Source: Roridomyces roridus (lineage: Eukaryota > Basidiomycota > Agaricomycetes > Agaricales > Mycenaceae). Taken from it: a DNA stretch of 64,000 nt. The stretch's first letter is position 1. Every line of letters starts with the position of its first letter. Shown here piece after piece: positions 44,468 to 56,310 of the stretch. The DNA is taken from assembly GCA_029378245.1 (NCBI GenBank), contig JARKIF010000015.1, positions 1,364,001 to 1,428,000 of the forward strand, given 5' to 3'. Made by a program: the position numbers and the translations under genes. A model generated the notes under the pieces. The model did no database searches and had not been told where the DNA came from. It saw only the letters and a program-made list of their open reading frames with translations.

Positions 44468-47246
44468 GGCGGCGCCGTTTGCATCTCCTTTCTTTTTCGT
44501 AAAGAAGAAAGACGGAAAGCTCCGACCGGTACAAGACTATCGAAGGTTGAACGCAATCACGATCAAGAACCGGTACCCGATACCGCTGATTTCCGAGATA
44601 ATGCATAACCTTCGGAACGCGACGTGGTTCACAAAGCTGGACGTGCGATGGGGTTACAACAATATCCGGATAAAGGAGGGAGACGAGGAGAAGGCGGCGT
44701 TCATCACTAATCGGGGGTTGTTTGAGCCCTTGGTGATGTTTTTCGGGTTGACGAACTCGCCGGCGACCTTCCAGTGCATGATGAACGATATCTTTGCCCG
44801 GCAGATCGCGGAGGGTCGGGTTATTGTCTACTTGGACGATATTTTGATTTATTCCTCCAACAAGGAGGAGCACCAGAGAACGGTGCGCGAGGTGCTGCAA
44901 ATCCTGCAGGAGAACGACTTGTACTTGAAACCCGAGAAGTGTGAGTTCGAGAAGCGCGAGGTCGAATACCTCGGTGTAATTATCGGTGATGGGAAGATTC
45001 GGATGGACCCCGTGAAGGTTGCGGGGGTGCGGGAGTGGGCGGAACCCAAGACGGTCAAGGAGGTGCAGAGCTTCCTTGGATTCCTCAATTTCTATCGTCG
45101 GTTTATTGCGGGGTTCGGGATCCACTCCAAACCCCTGACACGTTTGACGAGAAAAGATTACCGGTGGCGATGGGGAGGTGAAGAGAGGAGAGCGTTCGAA
45201 AAGTTGAAGGATTTGGTCACCGCCGAACCGGTGCTGCACTTTCCGACCGACAATGGCGAATGGCAGATGGAAGCCGACTCCTCGGATTTCGCCACCGGGG
45301 CTGTGCTTTCTCAACTCCAGAACGGGGTCTGGGTCCCGATCGGGTTCTTGTCCAAATCTCTTAACGACACGGAACGAAATTACGACATCCACGACAAGGA
45401 AATGTTGGCGATTATGCGAGGTTTGTACGAGTGGAGGCATTTCCTTCAAGGCAGCAACAAAACGTTCGAGATTTGCACGGACCACAAGAATTTGGCTTAC
45501 TTCATGACGACGAAGAAGCTGAACCGAAGACAGGCACGGTGGTCGCTGGAGCTGAGTGAATACGACTTTTTGCTGATCCACAAGCCGGGCAAGATGCATA
45601 ACAAGACGGATGCCCTTTCGAGGCGAAATGGCCATGAAAAGGGGGCAAAGGATAACAGCGATATCACGTTGCTACCGGCAGATAAATTTCAACAAATACC
45701 GAAGGAGGAATTTCTGCGAGCAATCCCGGACCAGGAAGGAGGGGACCAATTTTTGCAACGCATCCAGGACGCCCGCGACAAGTGGAAGGATGCAGCCAAG
45801 GAGGGTTTGGCCAAGAGCAAGGATGAAGAAGCCGATGAGGAGAACCCGACCTGGCAGGAACACGACGGGTTCTTGACTAGGCATGGATCAGTATACGTCC
45901 CTTCCGACAAAGAGCTACGCCATCACATAACCCGAGCTCACCATGATACGTACATGGCCAGTCATCCTGGGCAATATCGAACGGCGGAATTGGTAGCACG
46001 GAATTACTACTGGCCATCCATGACCCGGGACATCAAGCGATACGTAGCCGCTTGTTCGACGTGCCAGAAGACGAAGACGTTTCCATCCAAACCCCGTGGA
46101 CCATTGTCACCAAACGCAGTACCCGAACGAGTATGGCAGAACATCTCGATCGACCTAATCACGAAGTTACCGGAGTCAAAAGGATATGACAGTATCGTGG
46201 TGATTGTGGACCGACTGGGCAAAGGAATTCGGGTTATTCCCTGCAGGGAACAGATTACAGGCGAAGGGATCGCCCGGATATATCGAGATAATGTGTGGAA
46301 GGATTACGGGTTACCAGAGGTGGTGATCAGCGACCGTGGAACACAATTCGTGGGTCACTTTATGCGAGACTTGATGAAGCTTCTGGGAATGAAGTCGAAT
46401 GCGTCGACAGCGTATCATCCGCAAACCGACGGTCAAACGGAGCGGGTGAACCAAGAGGTGGAGCAGTACCTCCGAATCTTTACAAACTTCATGCAGGACG
46501 ATTGGGCAGAGTGGCTGACCTTGGCCGAATTCTCCTACAATGACAAGGTCCATGTGACGACGGGCTTTAGTCCCTTCTTTATGACTCTCGGGTTCCATCC
46601 GCGGAAAGGAATTGAGCCGTTGCGAGAAGTCCCGACGGAGAAGGCGATGGAATTCGCACAGCGAATGGAGAAGGTACGGGCAGAAGCCGCAGCGGCAATG
46701 CGCCATGCGCAGGATGTTATGAAGAAATACTACGATCGAAGTCGACAACCCGACCCGGGGTACAAAGCAGGCGATAAGGTGTGGCTAGAGGGGAAGAATC
46801 TGCAGACGCACCGACCCACCAAGAAATTCGAGGACCGACGCTATGGTCCTTTCCCTGTGGTGCGCAAGATTGGGTCCCTCTCGTACGAAATCAAAACGCC
46901 GGCATCCTGGAAGGTTCACCCGGTTTTTAATACGGTCTACCTTCGACCCTGGGTGCCACCAGTGGCCGAACATCAGAAGACGGTGGACCCACCACCCCCA
47001 GACGTGGTTGACGGTCACTATGAGTACGAGGTAGAGGAGATTCTGAAAGTCAAGAGAGGCAGTGGGAATCAGCGCAACACCTTGCGCTACTTCATCAAAT
47101 GGAAGGATTATCCCTCGGCCGAATGGACTTGGGAAAAACGCGCCTTGCTGGATGGGGCGGAGGAATGCATAGAGGAATTCTACCAGAAGAACCCGACCGC
47201 ACTCCGTGAAGAGCGGGTTAACGGACGATGGAAGATCGTGTCCTGA
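44468..47246 (+). CDS. Truncated pol: reverse transcriptase, RNase H, integrase, chromodomain
   Basis: An uninterrupted frame. RT: PFFFVKKKDGKLRPVQDYRR, YLDDILIYS (catalytic DD), GFLNFYRRFI. RNase H: MEADSSDFATGAVLSQ, FEICTDHKNLAYF. Integrase: an HHCC zinc module (HHITRAHHD...CSTCQKTK), the DDE core (SIDLITKLP, SDRGTQFV, TAYHPQTDGQTERVNQ). C-terminal chromodomain: YEVEEILKVKRG, YFIKWKDYPSAEWTWEK, which in chromoviruses directs integration to heterochromatin. The first in-frame codons before about 44470 belong to the F-box pseudogene, so the true protein start is absent. Stop TGA 47244-47246. Confidence 0.88.
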
Positions 47247-47282
47247 GCGCTTCGGGACGCAGCGCTTGAACAGGGGGAATAA

Positions 47283-47643
47283 TGTCATGATATGACCCCA
47301 GGCCACAACCCGACGGGTTGTAACCCGATCAATCATCAACCATCAATACTCTAATCAGTGATCATCACTGATCGGCCGGGTCTTGTCTCAACCCCTGCTT
47401 GGTACTCCACTCTCCCCTGCATTTACACCCCTACTTGTCGCGATCGCCCCTGCTCCTACCCCCTACCCCTCGTACCTAATTCGATCATGTAGTATATATA
47501 CCCGTCTACAGTCTCAGTACTGTAGACGAATCTAGTCTATTCTCCCTACGGCTTGCTCTACCTCTTGAGTCTCGTCTGCTGCTCTTCGCTCGGTCGCCTC
47601 GTTCGTTGCCGACTAGAACCTGACTTAGCCCTAGGTGTTGACA
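47283..47643 (+). repeat. 3' long terminal repeat (361 bp)
   Basis: Follows the purine-rich tract; begins TGTCATGATATGACCC and ends GGTGTTGACA, giving TG...CA ends with a 5-bp inverted TGTCA/TGACA. It carries a TATA-like AGTATATATACCC at about 47492. No second LTR is present in the window. Confidence 0.8.
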
Positions 47644-48392
47644 CCACATACCCAGACCTACCGTCGACGGTCTCTTCAATTCGAGCATGTCCTGCTTGCG
47701 TCGCCATCGGCAGTCGTTGACCCTTCTCCCCGTCTCACTTTAGCCGTTCGCGTCGTTACTGTCGATGTCTTGGATCCACGCAATTTATCGTTGTTCATTT
47801 CGTACTCCAGAAGCACTATCCGAATACATTGAAGGAAGTTCCCCACTCCATGGGATCGCCGCCCCTCGCCGTATGCGATGACCAACCCCTCGTTCTGCAA
47901 GTGTTAAATGCCATCGACTGTCATCGCTAAATGCTGATTCAGAAGGCCGCTCACTTCGATGTAGATGCATGAGACTGCAACTCAATTAGAAGTCGCAAAT
48001 GTGCCCGAATTGAGTCGGCGGGTTTTGTTCAAGATACCGAAGTGCATTCGCCGATGAATGTATCATCCATCACAAAGCCGCCCGTTCAATGCTGGGCCCT
48101 GGTACTTTCACTTGCTTATCTCTCGGGTGTTCTGAAAACAAATTGTCATCTCAGCCCGCGCTCGTAGCACTTCCATCACCGTGGAACTTCTAATGCAATT
48201 TTAGGCTTTCCCCGATGCGCTGACTCGCAAAGAATACAGACACAAATTCATCGTTCAATGGCAACCAGGGATGCTGGATTCCAATTTCCTTCCAAATTCA
48301 CGGGTCCAAGAGCCCAGACCGTATTGTCTGCCCTTTAAAAGCGGAGGGCCTCTAGTCCAGCCTCTCATTCAACTCATCCCATTCAAACTACC
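47644..48392. promoter_or_regulatory. Upstream region of the secreted repeat protein
   Basis: About 750 bp, no supported gene. Close to the start is a TATA-like CTTTAAAAG (about 48334), followed about 50 nt later by a C/T-rich leader and CTACCATG at 48393: the compact promoter layout of a well-expressed secreted-protein gene. The remainder shows nothing I can name. Confidence 0.4.
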
Positions 48393-49272
48393 ATGCGTTT
48401 CCAGCTCTCCACCCTCTTCCTTGTTTTCGCCTCCGTGGTGATGCTCGCTCACAGCATTCCCCTCCCTCATGATATCAACGCGGACGGCAGCATTGGTACG
48501 AGACTCTTCCTGGTCTCGAAAATTCTCTCATTTACCTACTTCGTTTAAGGCTCTGAGACCCAGCCTCCTCGCCGAAGCCTTGTCGTCCGCAAGGATATCA
48601 GCGAGGACGCGACCATCGGTAGGAGACTCAACATTCTCTCGTGCTCATTCACCTACCTTGTTTCAGGCTCCGAGTACGAGCCTCCTCGTCATCGCGTTCA
48701 GGATATCAATGCGGACGTCATCATTGGTAAGTGACTATTCTTCAACCCTTCTCGAAAATTCTCTCGTACTTATCGACTTGCCTTGTTTCAGGCTCTGAGA
48801 CCCAGCCTCCCCGAAGCATTGACATCAATGAGGACGCCGGCATTGGTAGGAGAATATCAATCGTCTCAAAATTTTCCCGTATTCATTTGCCTACCTCGTC
48901 GCAGGCTCTGAGACCCAGCCTCCCCGCCGAAGCATTGATATCAACGAGGACGCCACCATTGGTAGGCGACTATTTCGAATTCTTGCCTGCAAGATCTCTT
49001 GTACTCATTCCGTTTCAGGCTCTGAGACCCAGCCTCCCCGCCGAAGCACTGATATCAACGAGGACGCCACCATTGGTATGAGGCTGTTCCTTGCCTGCAA
49101 AATGTTCTCGGACTTATTTATCTACTTCGTTTCAGGCTCTGAGACTCAGCCTCCTCGCCGAAGCGTCGATATCAACGAGGACGCCACAATTGGTAGGAGA
49201 CTATTCCGCCAAAATATCTCCCTCTCATTTACTTACCTTTTTTCAGGTTCTGAGTACGAGCCTCCTCGCTAA
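48393..49272 (+). CDS. Small secreted tandem-repeat peptide precursor (8 exons, about 160 aa)
   Basis: Exons 48393-48495, 48550-48618, 48667-48726, 48792-48845, 48905-48961, 49019-49075, 49136-49192 and 49247-49272 close to 161 codons. A signal peptide (MRFQLSTLFLVFASVVMLAHS) is followed by seven copies of a unit of the type SETQPPRRS-DINEDATIG; outer copies vary (SEYEPPR, RHRVQ, DINADVIIG). All introns are phase 1 and lie at the same codon (ATT G|GT...AG|GC TCT GAG), so each internal exon encodes exactly one repeat. Most units contain a dibasic RR, the usual Kex2 cleavage context. The overall design matches fungal Kex2-processed repeat proteins, some of which are precursors of cyclic RiPPs or of secreted peptides. 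No Cys is present. Neighbours are not obvious RiPP modification enzymes. Function unknown. Confidence 0.85.
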
Positions 49273-49657
49273 ATAATAACGCACGTGAAGATTGTTCAAG
49301 TATCGTGGTACGTTAATACTTGGAGTCCTTCTGAAAAACCTGACTCACGGACGGAAACTAGAATCAGGTTCAAAAAAAGCAGAAGGATATATTGTACTCG
49401 TATTTCTAGGTCTAATTTGTGTGCTGTGCTAATTTTTGGTTGAATTACATAAAGTCTTGTCGGAAACGCCGTGAACCCCAGAATGGCCGCGTCTATTGGT
49501 TTATTAGTTTGAGTCTGATCGTGATAGCCTGTCGGTCCCGTCACCGACTCCCCCATCGGCCAGTGGCATCGAGGCTCCCACTGCCAGTCCCGCCCGAGGA
49601 AACTCGGGCCCGTAGTCAAATGTCAAGGGAATGACGGACTCGCGGAGGTGACCACGA

Positions 49658-50002
49658 TCATGTTTGAGCGGTAGCCATGGCCACACATCCACAATCTGGT
49701 GATTCCCGGGATACATCTTGCCCCAACCGAACGTGAGGGACCTGAGACCTCCACAATTTGCAGATATGACCAATAAAGGGGCCTGCCGCCTGGTCGATTG
49801 TATCGAAGCGCACCCTTCGAAGCCACGGCGATACCCTCACGAAGACCTCGCAGAACAGCTCGGGCGGAAGACATCTCACAGGGCTGAAATCGCTCGAGGT
49901 TGGAGGAGAAGATTTTCGAGCAAGTCCGAGGTCAAGGCGAGGCGAAGCCTTGCATGTCTTCGCCCGAGTTCGGATTTCCTTTTCCCCGTTCCTCGAACGC
50001 AC
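49658..50002 (-). pseudogene. F-box-like N-terminal fragment
   Basis: On the minus strand a short frame contains SPVRCLPPELFCEVFVRVSP and GPFIGHICKLWRSQV, the usual F-box pattern of agaricomycete F-box proteins (LPPE...IF, G.IC..WR). It ends at a stop soon after, and the expected continuation is partly in another frame (SVIPLTFDYGPEF). Probably a truncated or frameshifted remnant. Confidence 0.45.
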
Positions 50003-50245
50003 GGTTTCGAGACGCGATTCGCCGGATCTCTCGTGACCTCAGCTACATTGCGCATGCTGTAGTATTCCGAGTCTTAAAAAATTATTTTTAAGCTCGGTCT
50101 TATCGGCCCGTTTCCCGCCAAAGTGGGGGTCCAATTTTTACCGATGACATCTTTGAGCCCTGGTTGTTTGGCTCTTACAACTTCCTTATAAGGTAATTTT
50201 GGCGGTGTTCTGGCTCCATTTGGTTGCTCTTAGTCAATTACTATT

Positions 50246-50416
50246 AAGGTAGAGGACATGCACGTACGGTTCACCTGTCAAGGTCACGGGGACAGTCTAT
50301 ATATGGCAGGTTTGCATTGTTCTGCTGGCAATCCGCTGGCACCTGGCAACCAAACCTGCCATATATGGTGTGTCCCCGTGACCTGAGGTTAACCGTACGT
50401 GCATGGCAGCTACCTT
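50246..50416. repeat. Foldback (long hairpin) repeat
   Basis: Arms 50246-50314 and 50351-50416 are reverse complements with a few mismatches; they share AAGGTAG, GCACGTACGGTT, CACGGGGACA and ATATATGGCAGGTTTG. The loop is 36 nt. No coding capacity. Likely a small foldback MITE. Confidence 0.75.
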
Positions 50417-51088
50417 ATGCCTGCTCACTTCTGCCGGCCTCCGTGTCATTAACATCTCTGCCGACGGCGAGTCGGACGCGGCACGGGACCGGAGGTCTGT
50501 TTGACAGCCGACGACAGTTCCGTTGACAGGCACACCTCTTGTTTTCTTGGTTTTCCACCAGCTTCGGGTTCCCACCGCCACGCATCGACTGTTTCAACAG
50601 CCCATTCCAACTCCCTCGTCTCACGTATGTAGGCCTGGCGCGCGTCTCCTGTGTCTCTCTCCTTGGCATCTCACCCAATTTCTTGGTTTTCAGCAAGTTT
50701 TCAGCTCACTTACAACAGCCCTTTGGACGACGGACCCATCCTCTCTCGTGGTGTGCGGAGGAAATACCACCTTTCTAGCATATTTTTCGCATCTGGCTTG
50801 TAAACCATCCCCCGGGACTCATTGTCACCCGTGGGCCGTGACCCGTCATCTCACCTCACTTTGTCAGTGCGAATGCCTAAGTAGTACAAAGAAGAAGCAA
50901 CACCTCCTGTTATCATCCCCAACTTCTTGTGGCCACGGGAATCACAGACTTCACCAGGCTCAACCTACAGACTCGGATTGCCATGCACCCGCAATGGCCC
51001 TCAAAAGCAGGTACCACATGACGAGACTGGGGGCTCTCACACCTTCCATGTGTTGCTCTCACTTGGTTCTCATCACCTCCCCCCTCCC

Positions 51089-53088
51089 ATGCCGCCTCTA
51101 CAACGCCAGGAAACCCGCGGAAGCCTACGAAGCTGGTGGTCCGACAGCAATCCAATGCTGCACATCAGCCCGACAATCAACATCCATGCCCTTGCAAAGC
51201 CTCTCATGAGGTTCATGTATCATCGGCAGGCGCTCGGAATCATGGAGCAGAATCGCGATGCACCACTCTCTGAGGAGTTGTTGGAGATCTATTCGAGCTA
51301 TCTCTCGTATGTGATCGAGGAATCAACCTCTACACCATTCACTCAACAGCTCCATGATCCTAGAAGCCATTATGTGTCGCGCGCCACGCAAAAATTGGTT
51401 CAAGCACGCGTGTGGGAGAGAGTTATCGCAGACCCCGAGGCAACCGACCGACTTGAACTGTATTCGCCGTTTCTCGATGACGTTCTGCACATGTTGGAAT
51501 CAAATACTGGCCCGCTGGAATCAAGCGACCGTCATTTGCTGCGCTTGGTCTGCTCGGTCATGGAAACTCTTCTTCTCCGTTGCTTCGGGGTTGGCAACGT
51601 ATTTGACTCAAGGAAATGGGAACCGATACTGTGGCAAGTCTTCCTTGAAAGCATTGTCCTGACCATTCATTGACGAGTATCAGGAATGAGTCCAACAGCG
51701 CTAAGAAGACTATCATGCTCGACATCACGTCCATACTGGGTGTCTGCCGTACTTCTCAAGCAGTTGCAATAGCATTGCTGGAGTCGGATAACGTGGAGAC
51801 CAGGCAGTACACATGGTTGCTCATCCATTATTTGGACGGGTTCACCCAGATGGCCCTGATTCAAACGATTCCCACAGAAAAATGGGGACATATTTTGAGG
51901 CAAGTCGAACTTTGATCTTTCTCACTTGTTCTCATAATAATGTGAATAAACAGCAAGGGAAGTTGGTCGGGCCAGGAACAGTTGACGTCTGTGCTTATCA
52001 AGATTGCTGGACACCGCAAGGGCGCAGCAGTGATCATCGCTGCGAATATCTTGGAGCCTCTGGACCTTCACTTGGATCAGAAAACGCCAACTGACATGGA
52101 CTCTATCTGCATTCTCCTCGAATGCCTGGTCCAACATGGTTTTGCTGTCCGAGGTATCCTCAAAACCGACCTGATGAAGAGATTTGCCCATGCATGCTGG
52201 TGCGTCCGACCTTGCTCTCGCGGACCCGTGATTTGAATGTTGGCCATTCAGTCAATGCCCGGATCAATATAGATTTGACTGCAACGGTGGTCACCGTGAA
52301 TTACCTGTCGAGGAGCTCACCAAAAACCCGGATCTCGCTGCAGCTATCTCGGCTGCACTTGACACTGAGCATCTGACAAAGGGGTTGAACTTCAAGGCTG
52401 AATGTACCCGAACGCGGCTGTGTGTTCTCATCAACGCTTTGGCACAACATAAAGGTCTTGTCTCCGGCCTCCTTCAAGCCAATATCATGGAACATTTAGT
52501 AGAACGCTGGCGGTGGTGTCCCTTTGTTGAATATGTTCCGTCCTGAGCTCACGCGGATCAGGTACGACTCCGTCCCAGTTTCTAGGAAAGCGGCAGTTGC
52601 CCTTGCCACAATGTCCTGGTCTCCGAACAGTGCGACCGCCGTTTTAGTCGCCCTCGGTGGGATGGAAAATCTCATGGAATCACTTTTGTTCCCGCAAACC
52701 AACTTGAACTGCAGCTGTGAATACCCATGCAGCCCTTGTTATCTCTTCATACGTCTTACGGGAAAGGGAAATGTGGCCCATTTCTTCCAGTCACCTCAGG
52801 GTATCGAGCGTTTGGAGTCCTTTGTAATGTAAGCACGATTTCTGTTTGATTCACCACATGCTCAATCTCCAACTTAGCAATCCCCAAGCGCATGAAGATG
52901 CGTCCTTCAAAGCAGCAGCTCTATTGGCTGACATCGGTCAATCCTCTGAGGCTGGCGCAGCGCTTGTTGACATGGCCCGAGTTTACAAGTGCATTCGTGA
53001 ACGGGCTACCACCTCATCTGCCTCTTATTGGCTCAGAATAAGCCTAGAATGGTTTCTGCAGGAGTTACCCGACGGATCGTCCTCGTAA
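51089..53088 (+). CDS. ARM/HEAT-repeat-like protein with two GC-AG introns (6 exons, about 581 aa)
   Basis: Exons 51089-51633, 51684-51899, 51954-52199, 52252-52512, 52562-52828 and 52878-53088 close to 582 codons. The N-terminus (MPPLQRQETRGSL, SWWSDSNPMLHISPTINIHA, AKPLMRFMYHRQAL) belongs to an agaricomycete family I recall as helical-repeat proteins without known function. The rest is amphipathic alpha-helical repeats (SQAVAIALLESDNVETRQYT, AAVALATMSWSPNSA, FKAAALLADIG), like armadillo/HEAT units that bind protein partners. Introns 1 and 2 begin GCAAGTC instead of GT; only with these does the frame stay open. Start chosen at the conserved MPPL. Confidence 0.75.
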
Positions 53089-53334
53089 GAGTCTTATTCA
53101 CCGTTGTACCACACCTTTTCATTCGACACGTGTAGTATTTCTAGCGAATACTAACTGGGAGTCCGACTTGTTCAACTCGTGAGTACGAGTTCCAGTGCGT
53201 GTTACAGATGACGACAATTCCAGGTTTGAATGGAATTCAGAAGAAGGATGGTGCAAATTCAGGAAGAATTACACCACGAATGCATTTCTGTACCGTTTAT
53301 GTAAACTCACATGAAGTTATTTGTATCCAGCACA

Positions 53335-54574
53335 TCAATGACAGTTCTCCAAAACCAACTCCGCATAGTCCGCCATGAGCCGATGCGTCTCTTTGGAGGG
53401 ATGTCTGTTCGCCGCATGAGTGGGGAAAAAATGCAACACAAGTAGAAGCTCACCCCGGAAGCCAATAAAACGTATTCAACGGCGTCCCACACTCGCCCGT
53501 CAAGTTTGTCTGCGAAAGATTCGGTATGCAAGGTCCCACCGTATCGTACCCAAACGCCGCAAAGCCCGGCTTCGTGCCCATGACCGCCGTCCAAAGGGGC
53601 GCGAAATCGACGTAGGCTACGTTGATGCCCGTGGCATGCAGAGCTCCCAGACCGGTGAATACAGCTTGCTTCCATGCGTCTCCGGTGGGTGCGTCTGTTC
53701 CGCGTCCGTAGTCGTCGAGGACGATGATGTTTTTGGCGTTGGTGGGTGCGGAGGTTAGTTGTTTGATTAATGCGAGGAGGTCGGCGGCGGCTTCGGGGAG
53801 ATGGTCGCCGTCGGCTGTAGTCAGTGGAATTAGATCTGTTGGGAAGCAGTTGGGAGATTGTCACGCACTTGACGAGGCGGAGAAATCGCTAAAGAAAGGC
53901 TTTTAGATTTGCGTGGTATGTGGGGGAACCAGCTCACTTGATCCCGAAGAATACAGTATACAGTGTCGTGTTTGGATTTAAGACGTTGTTTTGGCTGAAG
54001 AACAGAGCAGCTGGATACCAATTAGACTGATCATTGCCGCTGAGAGTGCGAGTACTCGCCTTGATGCACGAAATCCGATTGACCGGCTTTACTCGGCCAC
54101 AGAGTAACATTCACAACCGCGCCGGAGACCTATACATTCCTTGGTTAGAAAAGCGAGATGCCAGAGGTAGATCCAAACACACCGCGTAGTCCATGATCGT
54201 AAGCCCCAAATCGCTCGCGATGTCTTCGGCCCACACGGGCCCGTCGGTGACACGTCCGCCTGCACGGGGGCTGATACCGTTCAAAACGGCGGCGGGAAGC
54301 GGACCACCATCGCTGCGGCCTCCAGAAGTATACGAGTCCTAAGCAAGTTGAGCGTGTGTCGAATGGAAAGAAAGACGAAACCTACGCCGAATGCGACGAG
54401 TGTCTTCATACCGCTCGTTGAGACTCCAGCATTGGTGTTGGCCACGGTTCCGCCAATGGTTCCACAGGTCGGAGTTATAGCTAGGTGCACGCCGTCGTTT
54501 GTCTGTCGAGGGAGTTGCCCAGTAGCCAAAGCGAGGGGTACAAGGACGACGACAGTCCAGAATCGTTGCAGCAT
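53335..54574 (-). CDS. GDSL/SGNH esterase, CE16-like, secreted (one unresolved exon junction)
   Basis: A secreted carbohydrate (acetyl) esterase-like protein. Minus-strand exons 54574-54386 and 54338-54183, then about 54131-54067, 54010-53938, 53835-53454 and 53404-53335. Signal peptide LQRFWTVVVLVPLALATG; block I TLVAFGDSYTSGG (nucleophile Ser in GDS); then NTTLYTVFFGI, ALHATGINVAYVDFAPLW and the C-terminal FYWLPGHPSKETHRLMADY (catalytic His region). Exon 3 appears to use a GC donor (GCGAGT). The join between 53938 and 53835 is off by one in phase; family members have GIND here, so two bases seem to be missing. Either the allele is broken or a splice site is misread. Confidence 0.7.
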
Positions 54575-56310
54575 GCTTCTGTTGCTCGTATTAGTGGCCA
54601 CCAGAATTTTCTCGGCCCCTTCTTAAGCAGCAAGATACAGCATCCGTTCGTCGAGCATGGAAGCCTTGTGACCGTCATGGGATGGGGAGGGACCGAAGAC
54701 CTTCCGACCGGTCCGTCGTGGGAATTGACATCCAAAGTCTTCTTGAAACGATATGAGGAAGGGGTCAGGCCTTAGAGAGCCACGGTGGGCCAGTGGGCGC
54801 CAGGAAGAAAACTTGGAAGTCGCAGGAGACAAGAAGAGTTGATGGCCGCTGATGGCATCATCTCCCCATCCGGCGCCTCCACCGCACCCCTGCCTGCCCG
54901 CTGGAAGAGACAACCTACCGACCCAGCAGCTACCCTCGTCTTGTAGCGGCTCAGCAGATGGAAGGATAGTCATCGATTCAATGGAAATCTGGTGCGTCGC
55001 CGCTGGTCGTCCGAAGCGGGACTTGACAGTACTCGCCTCACTGCTCGACGTGCCCGCTACTCTCGCTTTTCAAGTGGTGAGTCCCTCGGTGGTTTCATAT
55101 TTGTTTTTTTGTGGATGGGGTCATCGGGTGCGCCACGGAACTGCGTTGTGTGTGCTTCCGTGTCTTTGGACCGGCGCCCTTGCCTTTCCCTTCTTCTTGA
55201 CTTGGGCAGCCGGGACGGGGACCTTCTTGCCGTTCCATACAAGGAGTCGACACGGGCCGACGAGGCTGTCCACTCCCACCGGTACCCCCCACTGGCTCCT
55301 ACGCTCCCAAAGACCCTCGATGCCACCCGCCTTTGATTTGGCGACAGAGGTCGTCCGCGACGACGTCTCTAACCCTTATCCCCCGACCTTTCTATCCTTC
55401 GGGTCTCTCGTCCTCCATGCGCCACCCATATTCACAATCGTCTTCCAGAGCATACGGGCGCGTTTTCTCACAATTGCAAATGGGCCTTCCCACTCATACC
55501 CGCTGGAGCCTGGAGGTGCGTTTCTGTATGTATCACACTGCACCACCGTTTTGGCGAGGGTTGCCGCGTAACGTCGATGCGCATGTCTTCGACTGTTCTG
55601 GCGCTGTCTGCTGCAGAAGCCCACGCGGGGACGAGCACTCGTCATGTGTGCGTATGGGCCTTCGGCCGACTCGCCTGCCCAAGTCTGTCTCTGACCCATC
55701 CTCAGCGGCGTCGGGGCCATATTGCACTTTTTCATTCTTCTTTCTGTCGCTGTCCTCTATCGAGGACTCTTCATTCCGAGGCGGAGCATTTGCATACTAC
55801 CTCCTCTACGGCTTACATAATCACATCACTCTTGCACATCTTCACATTTTGCGAAGCAAGGGTCGTCTGGAGACGGTCGCTCCCGGTGGAGGGTCCGCTC
55901 ATGGAGGTGCCATACAGCTTCTCCCTGTGTTGCCTTGTCTTTCCGGGACGTCGTTGACGATGTCATCCTCCCTGCTTTCGGTCACTTGGCCATTCTCCTG
56001 TTTTCGCCTTCATTCGTTTGCTACGGACAATGTATTGGAGCCATTCACTCTTTTCGCCCCAGGGGCTGCACTCCCCCTCCTCTGCCGGCTCGTGAAGGGC
56101 ATCGTATCGGGCTGAAGGTCGTGCGGCGCGTGTGCCAGCCACAGCGTCGTCGTCGACTCGGGGCTTCCTTGCCCTACCTCCATGGGCCCCGAGTTTCTCG
56201 GCTGACAATTCTGCACCTACACACTCCCCTTACTCACTTCGACTTGTGACAGACTATATAATATCCTCTGTACTTGCAGACATCCGAAATCGGAATATAT
56301 TAATCCTTTT
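54575..56310. other. Region with weak coding signals only
   Basis: Overlapping C-rich open stretches on the plus strand between about 54850 and 56250 include hydrophobic runs (AILHFFILLSVAVLY, ILPAFGHLAILLFS) and splice-like words, so a multi-exon membrane protein is possible. I could not join them into one phase-consistent model or match a family, and no start or stop is favoured. Confidence 0.3.

Larger units (their letters stand above)
44468..47643 (+). mobile_element. 5'-truncated Ty3/gypsy chromovirus with 3' LTR
   Basis: Starts inside the reverse-transcriptase region with no gag, protease or 5' LTR, runs through integrase and chromodomain, a purine-rich tract (CAGGGGGAATAA) and a 361-bp 3' LTR. 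Inserted into, or joined by deletion to, the F-box pseudogene. The long open frame suggests the loss of the 5' part is recent. Confidence 0.88.
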
